64,000 nt of DNA from Clostridia bacterium (GCA_017447185.1 JAFSOC010000026.1:1-64000), one strand, 5' to 3'; numbered from the stretch's first letter, positions 13,348 through 22,863 are shown. Translations and numbers: made by a program. Notes: generated by a model not told the origin, from the sequence alone.

Positions 13348-15486
13348 ATGAGCAATCATCCCCGTTGCTTATATGAAAACAGCTTCAGCGGATTCCTCCA
13401 TGAATCCCCAATGTCTGTCTTCGGAAAACTTTGTGATCACTTCCATGGTGAGGAACTGACAACATCCCGGGAAGCCTGGAAAGACGAAATCCGTATTATG
13501 CGGGATTTGCTTTCTCCATATGCTGCCGAAGATGGAAAAATCATCTTTGAATACGATATTCCCCGCCTTGGAAAACGGATAGATGTTGTTCTACTCTTTC
13601 GTGGCATCATTTTCTGTATTGAATTCAAGGTGGGGAAAAATCAGATCCTTGAAGCGGATGTGGATCAGGTCCTTGATTATGCGCTGGACTTGAGGAACTT
13701 TCATAAATACAGCCAGGATCATTTAATCGTTCCCATCCTGATTGCCACAGAATATAAGGGCTTCTCTACCATGGTTCAAAAATCAGATTATGACCTTCAG
13801 GTCATGAATCCACTGATAACCGGCGAGGCCCATTTTGCAGAATTGATTCAGAGCATACTGCAGAAATATCCAAATGAAGCACCTATTGATTCCAGATGGA
13901 TCATCAGCCCTTATGCACCCACACCAACGATTATCGAAGCAGCGCGGTCACTCTATGAAAACCATACAGTAGAAGATATCACGAGGCATGAAGCAGACGA
14001 AGTCTATACGGATCGGACGATTCAATATATCCTCGATGTGATCAAGGAAAGCAAAGAACAGCAGAAGAAAAGCATCTGCTTTGTTACCGGTGTACCTGGC
14101 GCAGGGAAGACGTTGGTGGGACTGGAAGTGGCGATCCGGCAGACCTACCAAAATCAAGATAAACCGGTAGAAGATGAAGGTGCTGTTTATCTATCCGGCA
14201 ATGGACCACTCGTGGCGGTACTAACAGAAGCCCTGGCTCAGGACAACTATAAAAAAGCCAAAGAGAAAAACGAAAAGAAAAAGAAGAGTGATTCCCGGAG
14301 AGAAGTGAGTAAATCCATCCAGATGATTCACCGCTACCGGGACAATATGCTGAAGAAGATCAAGAATCCCGTTGAAAACGGGAGACTTGAGATCGATCCT
14401 GAAAAGGCTGTGAAACAGGAAAAAGCCGGATTTGGTGAAGTGGAGCATGTAGCCATTTTCGATGAAGCACAGCGCTCCTGGACCCACAAGCGACTCGCGG
14501 AATACTTGAAACGCGGCGGCACTTATGGCAACAAACTGAAAGTGCCTAATTTCCCTATGTCCGAAGCAGCATTCTTGATCTGGTCCCTGGACCAGCGGGA
14601 AGACTGGGCGGTGATTGTCTGCCTCGTCGGCGGAGGCCAGGAAATCAATACTGGCGAGGCTGGCATTTCAGAATGGATCAAGGCCTTGAACGAAGACTTC
14701 CAGCAGTGGGAAGTACATATTTCCTCCAAACTGACGGAACCGGAATACGCAGAGGGAAAAGTCAACGAGCTGTTACAGGACAACCCGAATGTCATATATT
14801 CAGACAATCTGCATCTGGCAGTTTCCTTACGCTCCTTCCGAGCAGAGAAAGTGTCCGCTTTTGTGCATGCACTTTTGTCCTTTGATGAAAGTACCAGAAC
14901 TATTTACCAGGAGATCAAAGATAAATACCCGATAGTTCTGACAAGAGATATGGCCAAGGCCAGAAAGTGGCTTCATGACAATGTCAGAGGAACAGAGCGC
15001 ACTGGCGTCCTTGTAACAAAAGAATCAGCCAGATTCAAGCCCCTGGCGATCCATATTCTTCCCCCTGGCGATGAAGATACCGTCCACTGGTTCCTGGAAG
15101 ATAAAGCGGACACAAGATCCTCCAACTATCTGGAAGACGCAGCCACAGAAATACAGGTCCAGGGCCTTGAACTGGATTATACCTGCCTGCTATGGGATGC
15201 AGATATGCGCTGCGACAACGGAAAATGGCGCTTCTACACCTTCAATGGAAGAACTGAATGGAACGAGCAAAAAGGAAACACTGAAACTAAACAAGAGAAA
15301 ATGAAATACATGCTGAATGCCTACCGTGTCCTTCTTACCCGTGCCAGGAAGGGCATGGTCATCTGTGTCCCGGAAGGCAACGGCAACAAGACCGCAAGCG
15401 GATTCTGGGAAGACAGCACAAGACTTCCCGAATACTACAACGGGACCTATGAATACTTAAAGAGCATAGGAATAGACGAGATTTGA
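13348..15486 (+). CDS. PD-(D/E)XK nuclease fused to DUF2075 helicase, 712 aa
   Basis: GGAAGGGAAGAG precedes the ATG. Residues about 70-115 look like a PD-(D/E)XK nuclease (KRIDVVLLFRGIIFCIEFKV, then GKNQILEADVDQVLDYALDL; catalytic D, E-x-K and Q). Residues about 225-700 are the DUF2075 ATPase of superfamily I, also found in Schlafen proteins: Walker A GVPGAGKT near 247-254, Walker B VAIFDEAQRSW near 369, and motif VI-like AYRVLLTRARKGM near the C-terminus. A Lys-rich insert lies at about 300-330. The predicted job is ATP-driven nucleic acid translocation with cleavage. Such proteins are repeatedly found in defence islands. Confidence 0.85.
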   Translation: MSNHPRCLYENSFSGFLHESPMSVFGKLCDHFHGEELTTSREAWKDEIRIMRDLLSPYAAEDGKIIFEYDIPRLGKRIDVVLLFRGIIFCIEFKVGKNQILEADVDQVLDYALDLRNFHKYSQDHLIVPILIATEYKGFSTMVQKSDYDLQVMNPLITGEAHFAELIQSILQKYPNEAPIDSRWIISPYAPTPTIIEAARSLYENHTVEDITRHEADEVYTDRTIQYILDVIKESKEQQKKSICFVTGVPGAGKTLVGLEVAIRQTYQNQDKPVEDEGAVYLSGNGPLVAVLTEALAQDNYKKAKEKNEKKKKSDSRREVSKSIQMIHRYRDNMLKKIKNPVENGRLEIDPEKAVKQEKAGFGEVEHVAIFDEAQRSWTHKRLAEYLKRGGTYGNKLKVPNFPMSEAAFLIWSLDQREDWAVIVCLVGGGQEINTGEAGISEWIKALNEDFQQWEVHISSKLTEPEYAEGKVNELLQDNPNVIYSDNLHLAVSLRSFRAEKVSAFVHALLSFDESTRTIYQEIKDKYPIVLTRDMAKARKWLHDNVRGTERTGVLVTKESARFKPLAIHILPPGDEDTVHWFLEDKADTRSSNYLEDAATEIQVQGLELDYTCLLWDADMRCDNGKWRFYTFNGRTEWNEQKGNTETKQEKMKYMLNAYRVLLTRARKGMVICVPEGNGNKTASGFWEDSTRLPEYYNGTYEYLKSIGIDEI

Positions 15487-15550
15487 AAAGTCTACTTGTT
15501 TTCCACATCCTGTTTCTGTATTCTATTAGCATAGATGGAGGTGTCCAAAT

Positions 15551-15757
15551 ATGACGAAGCAAGATTCATTCGACTATCTCAAGGCTATGCAGGATTACGA
15601 CAAATCCCTTGGCAGAAAAGAGGATAAAGATCTTCCCCTGAAATATACAACGACACCGGATGGCGGTGTGGACTATCTGGATGTTTCCCGGGGATATGAA
15701 AAGTACCTGGTTAAGAGTGGCTTTATCAAGGCTCCCGGAAAGAAACAAAAGAAATAA
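15551..15757 (+). CDS. Small charged hypothetical protein, 68 aa
   Basis: GATGGAGGTG precedes the ATG. The protein is hydrophilic with a Lys-rich tail (PGKKQKK) and no membrane or metal motif. DFDYLKAMQ-like N-terminal and VDYLDVSRGYEKYLVKSGF C-terminal segments suggest two short helices. I recognise no family. It lies 64 bp after the helicase gene and 29 bp before the next, so it belongs to the same run. Confidence 0.6.
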   Translation: MTKQDSFDYLKAMQDYDKSLGRKEDKDLPLKYTTTPDGGVDYLDVSRGYEKYLVKSGFIKAPGKKQKK

Positions 15758-15786
15758 GTGAGTAACTACTGAAAGGATAAACTATC

Positions 15787-16089
15787 ATGACCCAGGAACA
15801 CCAGAACGAGCTGATTCTGCTCTCCCAAAAAGTATACGACCAGGCCACGGATGAAATCACCAATTACTGCGCAGCCAAATACTGCGGTGTTGGCAATGAC
15901 ACCACAGAACAACAACTGGAAGATTATCTGTTCGTGGCGGAGGGAACCAGCACTTACCTGCTGGGAAATGCGTTTGCCCTATTGGATCCGGCTTCCAGAG
16001 AAGCGGAAATTGAATCCTTTGTGAAAGAACTTCGCCGGGTGATTACGACCGCGGAGGAGAAATTTCGCCAGGGAGATAAACTGAACTGA
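15787..16089 (+). CDS. Helical hypothetical protein, 100 aa
   Basis: AAAGGAT precedes the ATG. The protein appears all-helical and acidic, with a YCAAKYCG motif near residue 27-34 and a C-terminal helix FVKELRRVITTAEEKF. There is no signal peptide. No family is recognised. It sits in the defence-like run between the 68-aa protein and the macro-domain protein. Confidence 0.6.
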   Translation: MTQEHQNELILLSQKVYDQATDEITNYCAAKYCGVGNDTTEQQLEDYLFVAEGTSTYLLGNAFALLDPASREAEIESFVKELRRVITTAEEKFRQGDKLN

Positions 16090-16140
16090 AGAAACAGGAG
16101 CAACACTGGAAGAACTGTGCAACTATAAAGAGGTGTACTT

Positions 16141-17169
16141 ATGCCATTTGAAATTGTCAACGGAGACATTACCAAACTGAACGTGGACGCCATTGTGAAT
16201 GCTGCCAACAATACCCTTCTTGGCGGCGGAGGCGTGGACGGCGCCATCCACCGGGCCGCAGGACCGGAACTGCTGAAAGAATGCATGACGCTGGGCGGGT
16301 GTGAGACCGGACAGGCGAAAATCACCAAAGGCTATAACCTTCCGGCGAAGTATGTCATCCATACAGTGGGACCGATCTGGCAGGGCGGAAAAGCGAATGA
16401 ACCGGAACTGCTTGCTTCCTGCTACACGAATTCCCTGAAGCTGGCGACACAATACGAATGTGAAACGGTTGCTTTCCCGCTGATCTCTTCAGGTGCCTAC
16501 GGCTATCCGAAGATGGACGCAATGGAAATCGCCGGCGAAACCATCAAGGAATACATCCGGGAACATGATATGCATGTGTTCCTGGTGATCTTCGGGCATG
16601 AGAGCTTCTTCCGGAACAAGCCGCTGTACCAGACCGTGCAGGAATATATTGAGAAGCACTACAACGAATTCGCAGCAGAAGCAATATGCGAGGGCAATTC
16701 CCGGTATTACGCGGAAACGCGCAGGAGAAGGGAATGGGACTTCGAAAATCACCCGCCCCTTGAAAGCAAGAAACTGTCCATTGAAGACGTGGATTGGGAA
16801 GAAGTGATCAACCAGACCGATAAGGGTTTCTCCCAGACGCTCCAGGATATGATTGCCGCGCGGGGCATCAAGGATTCAAAATGCTACAATGATGCCCAGA
16901 TAGACAAACGGCTTTTCAGCAAAATCAAATCAGACCCGCAATACAGGCCGAGCAAACCGACCGTGTTTGCCTTTGCCATTGCACTGCACCTGAACCTGAA
17001 AGAAACGGAAGCACTGCTGGAAACAGCGGGATATTCAATATCGAACAGCAGCAAGTTTGACCTGATCCTGCGATGCTGTATCGGGAACCGGATCTACAAT
17101 GTCGGACAGATCAATGAAGTTCTGTATGAATACGATCTTCCGCAGATGGGATCTGTCGCAAACGAGTAA
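16141..17169 (+). CDS. Macro-domain protein with C-terminal helical domain, 342 aa
   Basis: Residues 1-165 are a complete macro domain of the MacroD/YmdB type: [19 protein letters not shown] with the key Asn residues, [17 protein letters not shown], and [11 protein letters not shown] for the phosphate loop. Such domains bind ADP-ribose and remove it from proteins, nucleic acids or O-acetyl-ADP-ribose. Residues about 200-342 are a separate helical domain ([20 protein letters not shown]) resembling the C-terminal part seen on many Firmicutes macro proteins, possibly a helix-turn-helix. It closes the defence-like run, directly before a strong terminator. In that setting it might reverse ADP-ribosylation or sense an ADP-ribose signal. 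Confidence 0.88.
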   Translation: MPFEIVNGDITKLNVDAIVNAANNTLLGGGGVDGAIHRAAGPELLKECMTLGGCETGQAKITKGYNLPAKYVIHTVGPIWQGGKANEPELLASCYTNSLKLATQYECETVAFPLISSGAYGYPKMDAMEIAGETIKEYIREHDMHVFLVIFGHESFFRNKPLYQTVQEYIEKHYNEFAAEAICEGNSRYYAETRRRREWDFENHPPLESKKLSIEDVDWEEVINQTDKGFSQTLQDMIAARGIKDSKCYNDAQIDKRLFSKIKSDPQYRPSKPTVFAFAIALHLNLKETEALLETAGYSISNSSKFDLILRCCIGNRIYNVGQINEVLYEYDLPQMGSVANE

Positions 17170-17190
17170 TTCCCCCAAAATTTTTCAAAA

Positions 17191-17216
17191 GGTCGCATGG
17201 CGTGCGACCTTTTTTA
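17191..17216 (+). terminator. Strong terminator of the 9-17 kb run
   Basis: GGTCGCA-TGGCG-TGCGACC is followed by TTTTTT, 22 bp after the macro-domain stop codon. Confidence 0.85.
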
Positions 17217-17301
17217 TTTCAAATTCGGTTAAGATCTGTTTTGCAGGGCCGAAAGAGACCGCTGCAGACCGGAAGACAGCAGATGAATGGATGTATCCGC
17301 A

Positions 17302-17442
17302 ATGGACGGAAGGACTGTTGTGGCACTCCTGATCGGTGCAATTCGGGCTGAAAGATTCTGCGACGGCGCACTGCTGGACTTCTGCACAGGGGCTGTGCTC
17401 CGGTGACTGAAACGGCTGAAGGAAATCGATAACGGAAAATAA
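17302..17442 (+). pseudogene. Fragment resembling the C-terminus of a DUF6508 protein
   Basis: The frame reads MDGRTVVALLIGAIRAERFC-DGALLDFCTGAVLR, then an in-frame TGA where Trp is expected, then LKRLKEIDNGK and TAA. The ERFCDG and RLKEID words resemble DUF6508-type proteins from memory. The fragment is only 47 codons and no N-terminal part is upstream. The rest of 17217-17455 shows nothing else I can name. Confidence 0.4.
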
Positions 17443-17455
17443 AGGAGGAACAACC

Positions 17456-18109
17456 ATGAGAACGATTCGCGTAACGGGTAAAGGACAGATGAAGGTGCAT
17501 CCGGATACCACCCGGATTACGATTGACCTGGAACGGGTCTGCAAGGAATACGGGGACGCGGTGGAAGCATCCGCGAAGGACACAGAGGCGCTGAAGGATG
17601 AACTGGTTCCGTTCGGATTCGACCGGAAGGACCTGAAGACGCTTCACTTTGATGTGAGCCCGGAGTTTGAAAGCTACAAGGTCAATGATGTGTACAAGCG
17701 GAAACTGATCGGCTACAAATACGAGCATACGCTGAAGCTGGAATTCCCTTCGGACAACAAGCTCCTGGGCAGGCTCCTGTTCGCGCTGGGGATGTGCCGG
17801 CTGAAACCGGAATTCCGGATCAGCTATACCGTCGGGAATCCGGAAGCGGTGAAGAACCAGCTGCTCGGCCTGGCAGTAAAGGACGCCACAGAAAAAGCCG
17901 GCGTGCTCAGCAGCGCGGCCGGACTGACACTGGGAGATATTCAGAGCATGGATTATTCCTGGGGAAGGGTGGAATACGAGGTCCAGTGCATGGACAAGAT
18001 GCTGATGTGTGAATCCATGCCCATAGAAAGCAACAGCTATGACCTGGACATCGAACCGGATGACATCCATACGGAGGACACCGTAACGGTGGTATGGGAG
18101 ATCCGGTAA
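17456..18109 (+). CDS. SIMPL (DUF541) domain protein, 217 aa
   Basis: AAAGGAGGAACAACC precedes the ATG. The start IRVTGKGQMKVHPDTTRITI is the typical SIMPL opening, followed by the family's alternating helix/strand pattern and AVKDATEKAGVLSSAAGLTL near 145-165, a hallmark segment. There is no signal peptide, unlike many SIMPL proteins, so it is cytoplasmic. The family's biochemical role is not settled; some members are periplasmic or interact with signalling kinases. It stands alone between two terminators. Confidence 0.85.
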   Translation: MRTIRVTGKGQMKVHPDTTRITIDLERVCKEYGDAVEASAKDTEALKDELVPFGFDRKDLKTLHFDVSPEFESYKVNDVYKRKLIGYKYEHTLKLEFPSDNKLLGRLLFALGMCRLKPEFRISYTVGNPEAVKNQLLGLAVKDATEKAGVLSSAAGLTLGDIQSMDYSWGRVEYEVQCMDKMLMCESMPIESNSYDLDIEPDDIHTEDTVTVVWEIR

Positions 18110-18159
18110 GCAGCGGGAACGGAGGAGCCCGGAGATGGCAAAGGAAAATGAATCAGTAA

Positions 18160-18197
18160 AGAAGGCGGTATTCCCGGCTATGGGAATACCGCCTGTT
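18160..18197. terminator. Bidirectional terminator between SIMPL and LacI genes
   Basis: GGCGGTATTCCC-CGGCTAT-GGGAATACCGCC. It is followed by TGTTTTAA on the plus strand and TTCTTTA on the minus strand. The same hairpin recurs at 27428-27462. Confidence 0.75.
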
Positions 18198-18275
18198 TTA
18201 AGGTGGGGGAGGGATTGTGTATCTTCTACATCTTAGCCGGTTAAAAGGAGGGAAACCGGCCGGATGGAGATGTTG
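18164..18275. repeat. Repeat B, copy 1 (terminator plus LacI gene 3' end)
   Basis: This 110-bp block is almost identical to 27427-27536. It includes the terminator above, a spacer, and the last codons of the LacI-type gene (SPSGRFPSF then stop). The second copy has no LacI gene, so it is a displaced fragment. Confidence 0.8.
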
Positions 18276-19278
18276 TATTCAAAGCTTTTTCCGATTCCCG
18301 GTAAACCGGTTGTCCGCCCACCACCATCCGTCCGAACGGCTGATCGGTTCCTGCGCAGCGTTCAAGCAGTTTCCTGATGGCCAGGTCAATCATTTCATCG
18401 GTATTGATCCGGAATGTACTGAGTCCGGTTTCGTTTTCCCTGCCCGGCGGATAATCGTCAAACCCGGTTACGGAAATATCTTCCGGAACCCTGAATCCCC
18501 TCTCCTGCAGCCGGTCAATCAGCAGCCTGGCCACAAGATCACAGTTGCATACAAACGCCGTTGGCATTTTCTCCGGAAGCTCCGGCGCCTTCAGGTCGCC
18601 CGCCGGCTCCCGGTCCGGCAGCGTCCATTCTTCCCGGATCGGCAGTCCGTACGTCAGCATGGCCCGGCAGTATCCCAGGTATCGGTCCATGATGCTCGCG
18701 GTTGCCAGTCGGGTTCCCACAAATCCGATCTCCCGGTGCCCCTGCCGGATCAGATGGCTCGTCAGCCGGTAGGATCCGTAACAGTTGTCACCGGCTACTG
18801 CGTCGGCATTGGCCTGCTCGTCATAGAAATCCAGGAAGACCACCGGAGTTCCGGTCAGGGCAATCTTCCTGTAATAAGCCTTTTCCGGCTCTCCCAGCAG
18901 AATCAGCCCGTCCGCGCGGTTTTCCTTCAGCAGGTTCGGCATTGTCAGTTCCTGTTCATCTTTTGCGTTCAGGATCTCCAGCAGTCCGAAATGGCCCTGG
19001 CCCGAAAGCCTCCGGATCAGTTTCCTGTACATCTCCGCATAAAAGGAATCTGCCTGGAAATACCTTTCCGGAATAAGGATTCCGATGTTCATATGCTCCG
19101 GAAGGACCCTCCGCCCGCTTTGGGGATACCGGTATCCCATTTCTTCCGCTTTCCGGAGAATTCTGGTACGCAGCCTGTCACTCATGCCGGTTTTCCCGGC
19201 AAGGGCTTTGGAAACAGTCACTGCGCTTGTCCCGACTGCCCGCGCAATATCCCGCATGGCTGGTTTCTTGGCCGACAT
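18241..19278 (-). CDS. LacI-family transcriptional regulator, 345 aa
   Basis: Residues 5-60 form the LacI helix-turn-helix and hinge (MRDIARAVGTSAVTVSKALA, then LRKAEEMGYRYP). The rest is a periplasmic-binding-protein-like effector domain (NIGILIPERYF, TPVVFLDFYDEQANADAVAG, and AFVCNCDLVARLLI). It lies last in a minus-strand run after a sugar ABC transporter and most likely represses that operon. The palindrome AACAAGT-AA-ACTTGTT in the promoter (22610-22625) is a good operator candidate. Catabolite-type control could also act. The effector sugar is unknown. Confidence 0.88.
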   Translation of the reverse strand: MSAKKPAMRDIARAVGTSAVTVSKALAGKTGMSDRLRTRILRKAEEMGYRYPQSGRRVLPEHMNIGILIPERYFQADSFYAEMYRKLIRRLSGQGHFGLLEILNAKDEQELTMPNLLKENRADGLILLGEPEKAYYRKIALTGTPVVFLDFYDEQANADAVAGDNCYGSYRLTSHLIRQGHREIGFVGTRLATASIMDRYLGYCRAMLTYGLPIREEWTLPDREPAGDLKAPELPEKMPTAFVCNCDLVARLLIDRLQERGFRVPEDISVTGFDDYPPGRENETGLSTFRINTDEMIDLAIRKLLERCAGTDQPFGRMVVGGQPVYRESEKALNTTSPSGRFPSF

Positions 19279-19346
19279 CTTTTCCTGTTCCTTCCTGTTG
19301 GAGTCGGATTCCCGGCAGATCCGCAGCAGTCAGCCGCGGACCCGTT

Positions 19347-20246
19347 TCAGCCCTTGACCGCGCCGGCCACCATGCCCTTGATGATCTGATTGCTGAAGAC
19401 AAAATACAGGACCACGATCGGGCTCATGGTAATCAGCATGGCTGTCATCTGCAGGGGATAGTCGGATCCGAACTGGCCCTTGAACTGGGTCAGCGCCAGC
19501 GGAACCGTCTGCAGATGCACATTCTGGATCAGCACCAGCGCGAAGGAGAATTCGTTCCAGCATCCGAAAATCTGGATAATCGCCACGGTAACAAGGATCG
19601 GCCTGCACAGCGGCATAATGATGGACCACAGGGTCCGGCTGAAGCTTGATCCGTCGATGGCCGCCGCTTCCTCCAGGGAAATGGGAATTCCTTTTACATA
19701 CCCTTCCACCAGGAAGATTCCCATCGGAAGGCCAAAGGAAACATACGGCATCAGGAGGGTATACCACTGGTTGCTGATCCCCAGGTTCCGGAACAGCACA
19801 TACATCGGAACCAGCAGGGAGTGGATCGGAATCAGCATGCCCATCAGGAACATCACGTACAGCGGCCGGTTGAGCCTGAACCGGACCCTGGCAAGGATAT
19901 ACCCGACCACGAAGGTGAACAGGACGATCAGGATGATGCTGATTGCCGTCGTCCGGAAACTGTTCCACATGGACTCACCGAGATGGTAATCCGGATTGTT
20001 CAGGATATCCGTATAATTCTGCAGCGTAGCCGTCCCGAACGGGATGCTGATGACGTCCGCGTTGAACTGGCGTTTCAGCTTCAGGGAAGAATAGAACATC
20101 CATACCAGCGGAAAAATGCAGCTGAGGGAGAAAAGCCACAGCACAATATTGATGCATACCTTGCCCACGTAATAGCCCGCGCCTTTGCCGGAGCGTCCCG
20201 CGGGACTGAAGTTGCTTCCAGCAAGATGTTTCTTTTTGCTCATCAT
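19347..20246 (-). CDS. Sugar ABC transporter permease, MalG-type, 299 aa
   Basis: The start ATG-ATG at 20246 directly follows the stop of the upstream permease, with GGAGG inside that gene's end. After a Lys-rich cytoplasmic start, six membrane segments follow. The EAA loop (LEEAAAIDGSSFSRTLWSII, then MPLCRPI), which docks on the ATPase, lies near residues 195-220. This is a CUT1-type permease for oligosaccharides. No ATPase gene is in the operon, so a shared MsmX-like ATPase elsewhere is expected. Confidence 0.9.
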   Translation of the reverse strand: MMSKKKHLAGSNFSPAGRSGKGAGYYVGKVCINIVLWLFSLSCIFPLVWMFYSSLKLKRQFNADVISIPFGTATLQNYTDILNNPDYHLGESMWNSFRTTAISIILIVLFTFVVGYILARVRFRLNRPLYVMFLMGMLIPIHSLLVPMYVLFRNLGISNQWYTLLMPYVSFGLPMGIFLVEGYVKGIPISLEEAAAIDGSSFSRTLWSIIMPLCRPILVTVAIIQIFGCWNEFSFALVLIQNVHLQTVPLALTQFKGQFGSDYPLQMTAMLITMSPIVVLYFVFSNQIIKGMVAGAVKG

Positions 20247-21146
20247 TTATCCCTCCAGTCCGCGCGTGGCTCTTTTGACGATGGCCTGGCTGCCGCCGAT
20301 CACCAGCAGCGACAGCACAAAGATGCCCACGGAAATCGCACTGCCGTATCCGAGGTTGCTCTGCTGGAAGGATGTGGTATATCCGTACAGCGCCATCACA
20401 TAGGAGGAGTATCCGGGACCGCCCGCTGTCATGGTCCAGATGCTGTCGAAAGCCTTCATGTTGCCGGCAATGCACAGCGTCAGGCAGACCAGCAAGGTGG
20501 GGCGGATCATGGGAAGGGTGATATGGATGGCTTTCTTGAACCCGTTTGCTCCGTCAATCTCCGCTGATTCGAAGATTTCCTGGTCAATGCCTGCGATGGC
20601 AGAGAAAAGAATCACCATGTAATATCCGATGTACTGCCAGACCAGGGGAATGGATACATACAGCATAACGTGGTTCGCGTCTCCCAGCCAGGCCTGCTTC
20701 GTTCCTCCCAGCACGTTTACCACGAACCAGTTCAGCAGCCCGTACTTGGAGTGGAAAATAATACTCCAGATCAGGCCGATGCAGACTGCGGATATGGTGC
20801 TCGGAAAGAAACCGAAGGTACGGTGGACCGCCTTGCCCACCGCAAGCTTGGAGTTGGCAAACAGGACAAAAACAAAGGCGAGGCCGATCTGCCCGATGAT
20901 ACACACAATCACCAGGAAAATGTTATTCCAGAAGGATTTCCAAAAAATAGAATCAGTGATCAGCGCCTTGTAATTTTCCACTCCGTTGAAAACTGCCGTA
21001 TAGATTGTCTGTCCGCTTTTCAGTTCAAAAAAGCTTAGGTAGACCGCTGTCAGCAGCGGTACAAATACAGTGAATACAAACAGCGCCACCGGAATGATTA
21101 AATACAGCCAGATCGTGGTTCTCTTTGGTTTAATGGCATCGAGCAC
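20247..21146 (-). CDS. Sugar ABC transporter permease, MalF-type, 299 aa
   Basis: GTG start at 21146 behind a G-rich site (AAAGGGGGGGG). It has six predicted membrane segments with a large first external loop. The EAA loop is FESAEIDGANGFKKAIHITL-PMIRP near 200-222. Together with the MalG-type protein it forms the membrane channel for the binding protein encoded upstream. It abuts the next gene with no gap. Confidence 0.9.
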   Translation of the reverse strand: MLDAIKPKRTTIWLYLIIPVALFVFTVFVPLLTAVYLSFFELKSGQTIYTAVFNGVENYKALITDSIFWKSFWNNIFLVIVCIIGQIGLAFVFVLFANSKLAVGKAVHRTFGFFPSTISAVCIGLIWSIIFHSKYGLLNWFVVNVLGGTKQAWLGDANHVMLYVSIPLVWQYIGYYMVILFSAIAGIDQEIFESAEIDGANGFKKAIHITLPMIRPTLLVCLTLCIAGNMKAFDSIWTMTAGGPGYSSYVMALYGYTTSFQQSNLGYGSAISVGIFVLSLLVIGGSQAIVKRATRGLEG

Positions 21147-21172
21147 GCCCTGCCCCCCCCTTTGTCTCTTTT

Positions 21173-21208
21173 GAAAAATCGCCCTGTCCGCACAATACGG
21201 GCAGGGCG
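21173..21208 (-). terminator. Intra-operon attenuator after the binding-protein gene
   Basis: On the minus strand CGCCCTGCCCG pairs with CGGACAGGGCG and is followed by ATTTTTC. Placed between binding-protein and permease genes, it would let the binding protein be made in excess, as is common in such operons. Confidence 0.7.
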
Positions 21209-21224
21209 GCCGGCAGTACCGGGA

Positions 21225-22580
21225 TTATTCAGCCTTCAGGTAGTTTTCTTCGTAAGCAGCCTGGGTATCCTCGGCTACCTTTTCAGGATCCATCTGGCCG
21301 TTCAGCATCGCCTGGACTTCCGTGTTGAACACGCTCCAGACAGCGGAATTGATGTAGGAGTCGTAGATTTCGCAGGTGGTGGTGTCAACATAAGACCAGT
21401 TGTAGAAAGCAACGGTAATCGGGTCAAACTTGGAGAAATCAACTTCGCCGGCAGCGGTCAGTCCGCCCAGGGCATAATTCTCTGCAACATAGCTGGAGAA
21501 CGCAGGGCCGGTCAGTTCCTGAGCCAGGTCGATGGCAGCGGCCAGCTTGTCGGGGTCTTCGGCCACCTTGGGGTTGATCGCCACAGCGTAGCCCAGGCCG
21601 ATATTCTGGGAGTTGGGGGCCTCGGTGGCATCCGCGGGCTGCGGCAGCACGGCAAAGGCCATGTTGTTCCACTTTTCTTCGTTGCTGTCCTTCAGGGTCT
21701 GCCAGATGTACGCTTCGTCCCAGTTACCGCCGATGAAAGCGGCAGCATCTCCGGAGATGTAGTACTCACGGGCATCCTCATTCGTCACGGTGTTGAAGTC
21801 ATCATTGAAAATCTTGGTTTCGGTAAAGAGACGCTTGGTCTCCTTCAGGGCTTTCACAAAAGCTTCGTCGGTGAAAGCAGCACCGCTCTTGGCAATCAGG
21901 CTGGCAAACCAGTCGGGGCCGGTGTAGCGGTTGCCCAGGGTGGAAATAAAGTCAGAGTTCATCTGCCACTGACCGCCGTTGCCGAAGGAAATGGTGTCGA
22001 TGTCTTTTCCTTCAAAATACGCGTCAGCCTTTTCAACTTCTTCCCAGGTGGTGGGGAAAGCGTCGTATCCGGCTTCTTTCCACATCGCCTTGTCGTAGAT
22101 CACAACGGTGCAGGTGCCGCCGGTCAGGACGGGATAGCCGTAGATCTTTCCCTCAGAGGTGAAGGGAGTGAAGTAAGCGGTATTGTAATCACTGTAGTAG
22201 GGGGATGCCTTGATGATGTCGGTCAGGTCCATCACCAGGTTGCCCTTTGCCCAGGCAATGGTGTTCATGCCCTGGAGCAGGAACACATCCGGCAGGTCAT
22301 TCGCGGTAGCCCGCGTCGCGATGGTCGTCTTGTATTCGGCGTTGGCCAGTACTTCCTCTTCCAGTTCAATATCCGGATGGGCAGCCTTCCAGGCCGCCAG
22401 GGTGGTGCGGAAACCGTCGGATCCGCCATTGCCTTCGGACTCTTCGGAAGTGGAGAAGTGCATCAGGTGCAGCTTGCCTTTGTAAGCCAGTTCAGTTGCT
22501 GCAACAGGGGTAGACGCAAAAGCGGAAACAATCCCCATCGTCAGGGCCAGGGCCAGGACCAGAGCTACGAGTTTTTTCAT
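21225..22580 (-). CDS. Extracellular sugar-binding protein of an ABC transporter, 451 aa
   Basis: TGGAGGAAA precedes the ATG. Residues 1-28 are a Sec signal peptide ([17 protein letters not shown]). There is no lipobox Cys, unusual for a single-membrane Firmicute. The mature part is family 1 solute-binding: [18 protein letters not shown] near 98-115, [27 protein letters not shown], and a C-terminal helical lobe. The ligand is probably an oligosaccharide. It is the first gene of the minus-strand operon with two permeases and a LacI regulator. Confidence 0.9.
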   Translation of the reverse strand: MKKLVALVLALALTMGIVSAFASTPVAATELAYKGKLHLMHFSTSEESEGNGGSDGFRTTLAAWKAAHPDIELEEEVLANAEYKTTIATRATANDLPDVFLLQGMNTIAWAKGNLVMDLTDIIKASPYYSDYNTAYFTPFTSEGKIYGYPVLTGGTCTVVIYDKAMWKEAGYDAFPTTWEEVEKADAYFEGKDIDTISFGNGGQWQMNSDFISTLGNRYTGPDWFASLIAKSGAAFTDEAFVKALKETKRLFTETKIFNDDFNTVTNEDAREYYISGDAAAFIGGNWDEAYIWQTLKDSNEEKWNNMAFAVLPQPADATEAPNSQNIGLGYAVAINPKVAEDPDKLAAAIDLAQELTGPAFSSYVAENYALGGLTAAGEVDFSKFDPITVAFYNWSYVDTTTCEIYDSYINSAVWSVFNTEVQAMLNGQMDPEKVAEDTQAAYEENYLKAE

Positions 22581-22606
22581 AATCCAGTTTCCTCCATTTT
22601 TATTAA

Positions 22607-22661
22607 GTTAACAAGTAAACTTGTTGTCTGGATTATATAATACTTTTCTGTTGTCTGTCAA
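22607..22661 (-). promoter_or_regulatory. Promoter and operator of the minus-strand sugar operon
   Basis: On the minus strand TTGACA (22661-22656), 18-bp spacer, TATAAT (22637-22632). Just downstream lies the palindrome AACAAGT-AA-ACTTGTT (22610-22625), well placed for a LacI-type repressor. The rest of the 430-bp gap (22662-23010) holds the two hairpins listed separately. Confidence 0.7.
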
Positions 22662-22834
22662 TACGTTGATTTTCCGCTCGTTTTCTCGTGCGTACATCTT
22701 TTCGGAGCCCTCTTCTCCATTTTCTGTAAGATGTTTTTCACATCTTTGGTTAACATTTTAGTTTACATTGTTCGTTTGCGGGAAAAATTTTTTTATTTTT
22801 CTGTCCGTCCCCGATTGCTTCGAAAACCGCATTG

Positions 22835-22863
22835 AAAAAACCGGTTCGCAACCCGCGAACCGG
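22835..22863 (-). terminator. Terminator pointing left, upstream of the sugar operon
   Basis: CCGGTTCGC-GGGTT-GCGAACCGG is followed by TTTTTTC on the minus strand. No minus-strand gene to its right is evident, so it either insulates the operon or ends an unseen short transcript. Confidence 0.65.
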
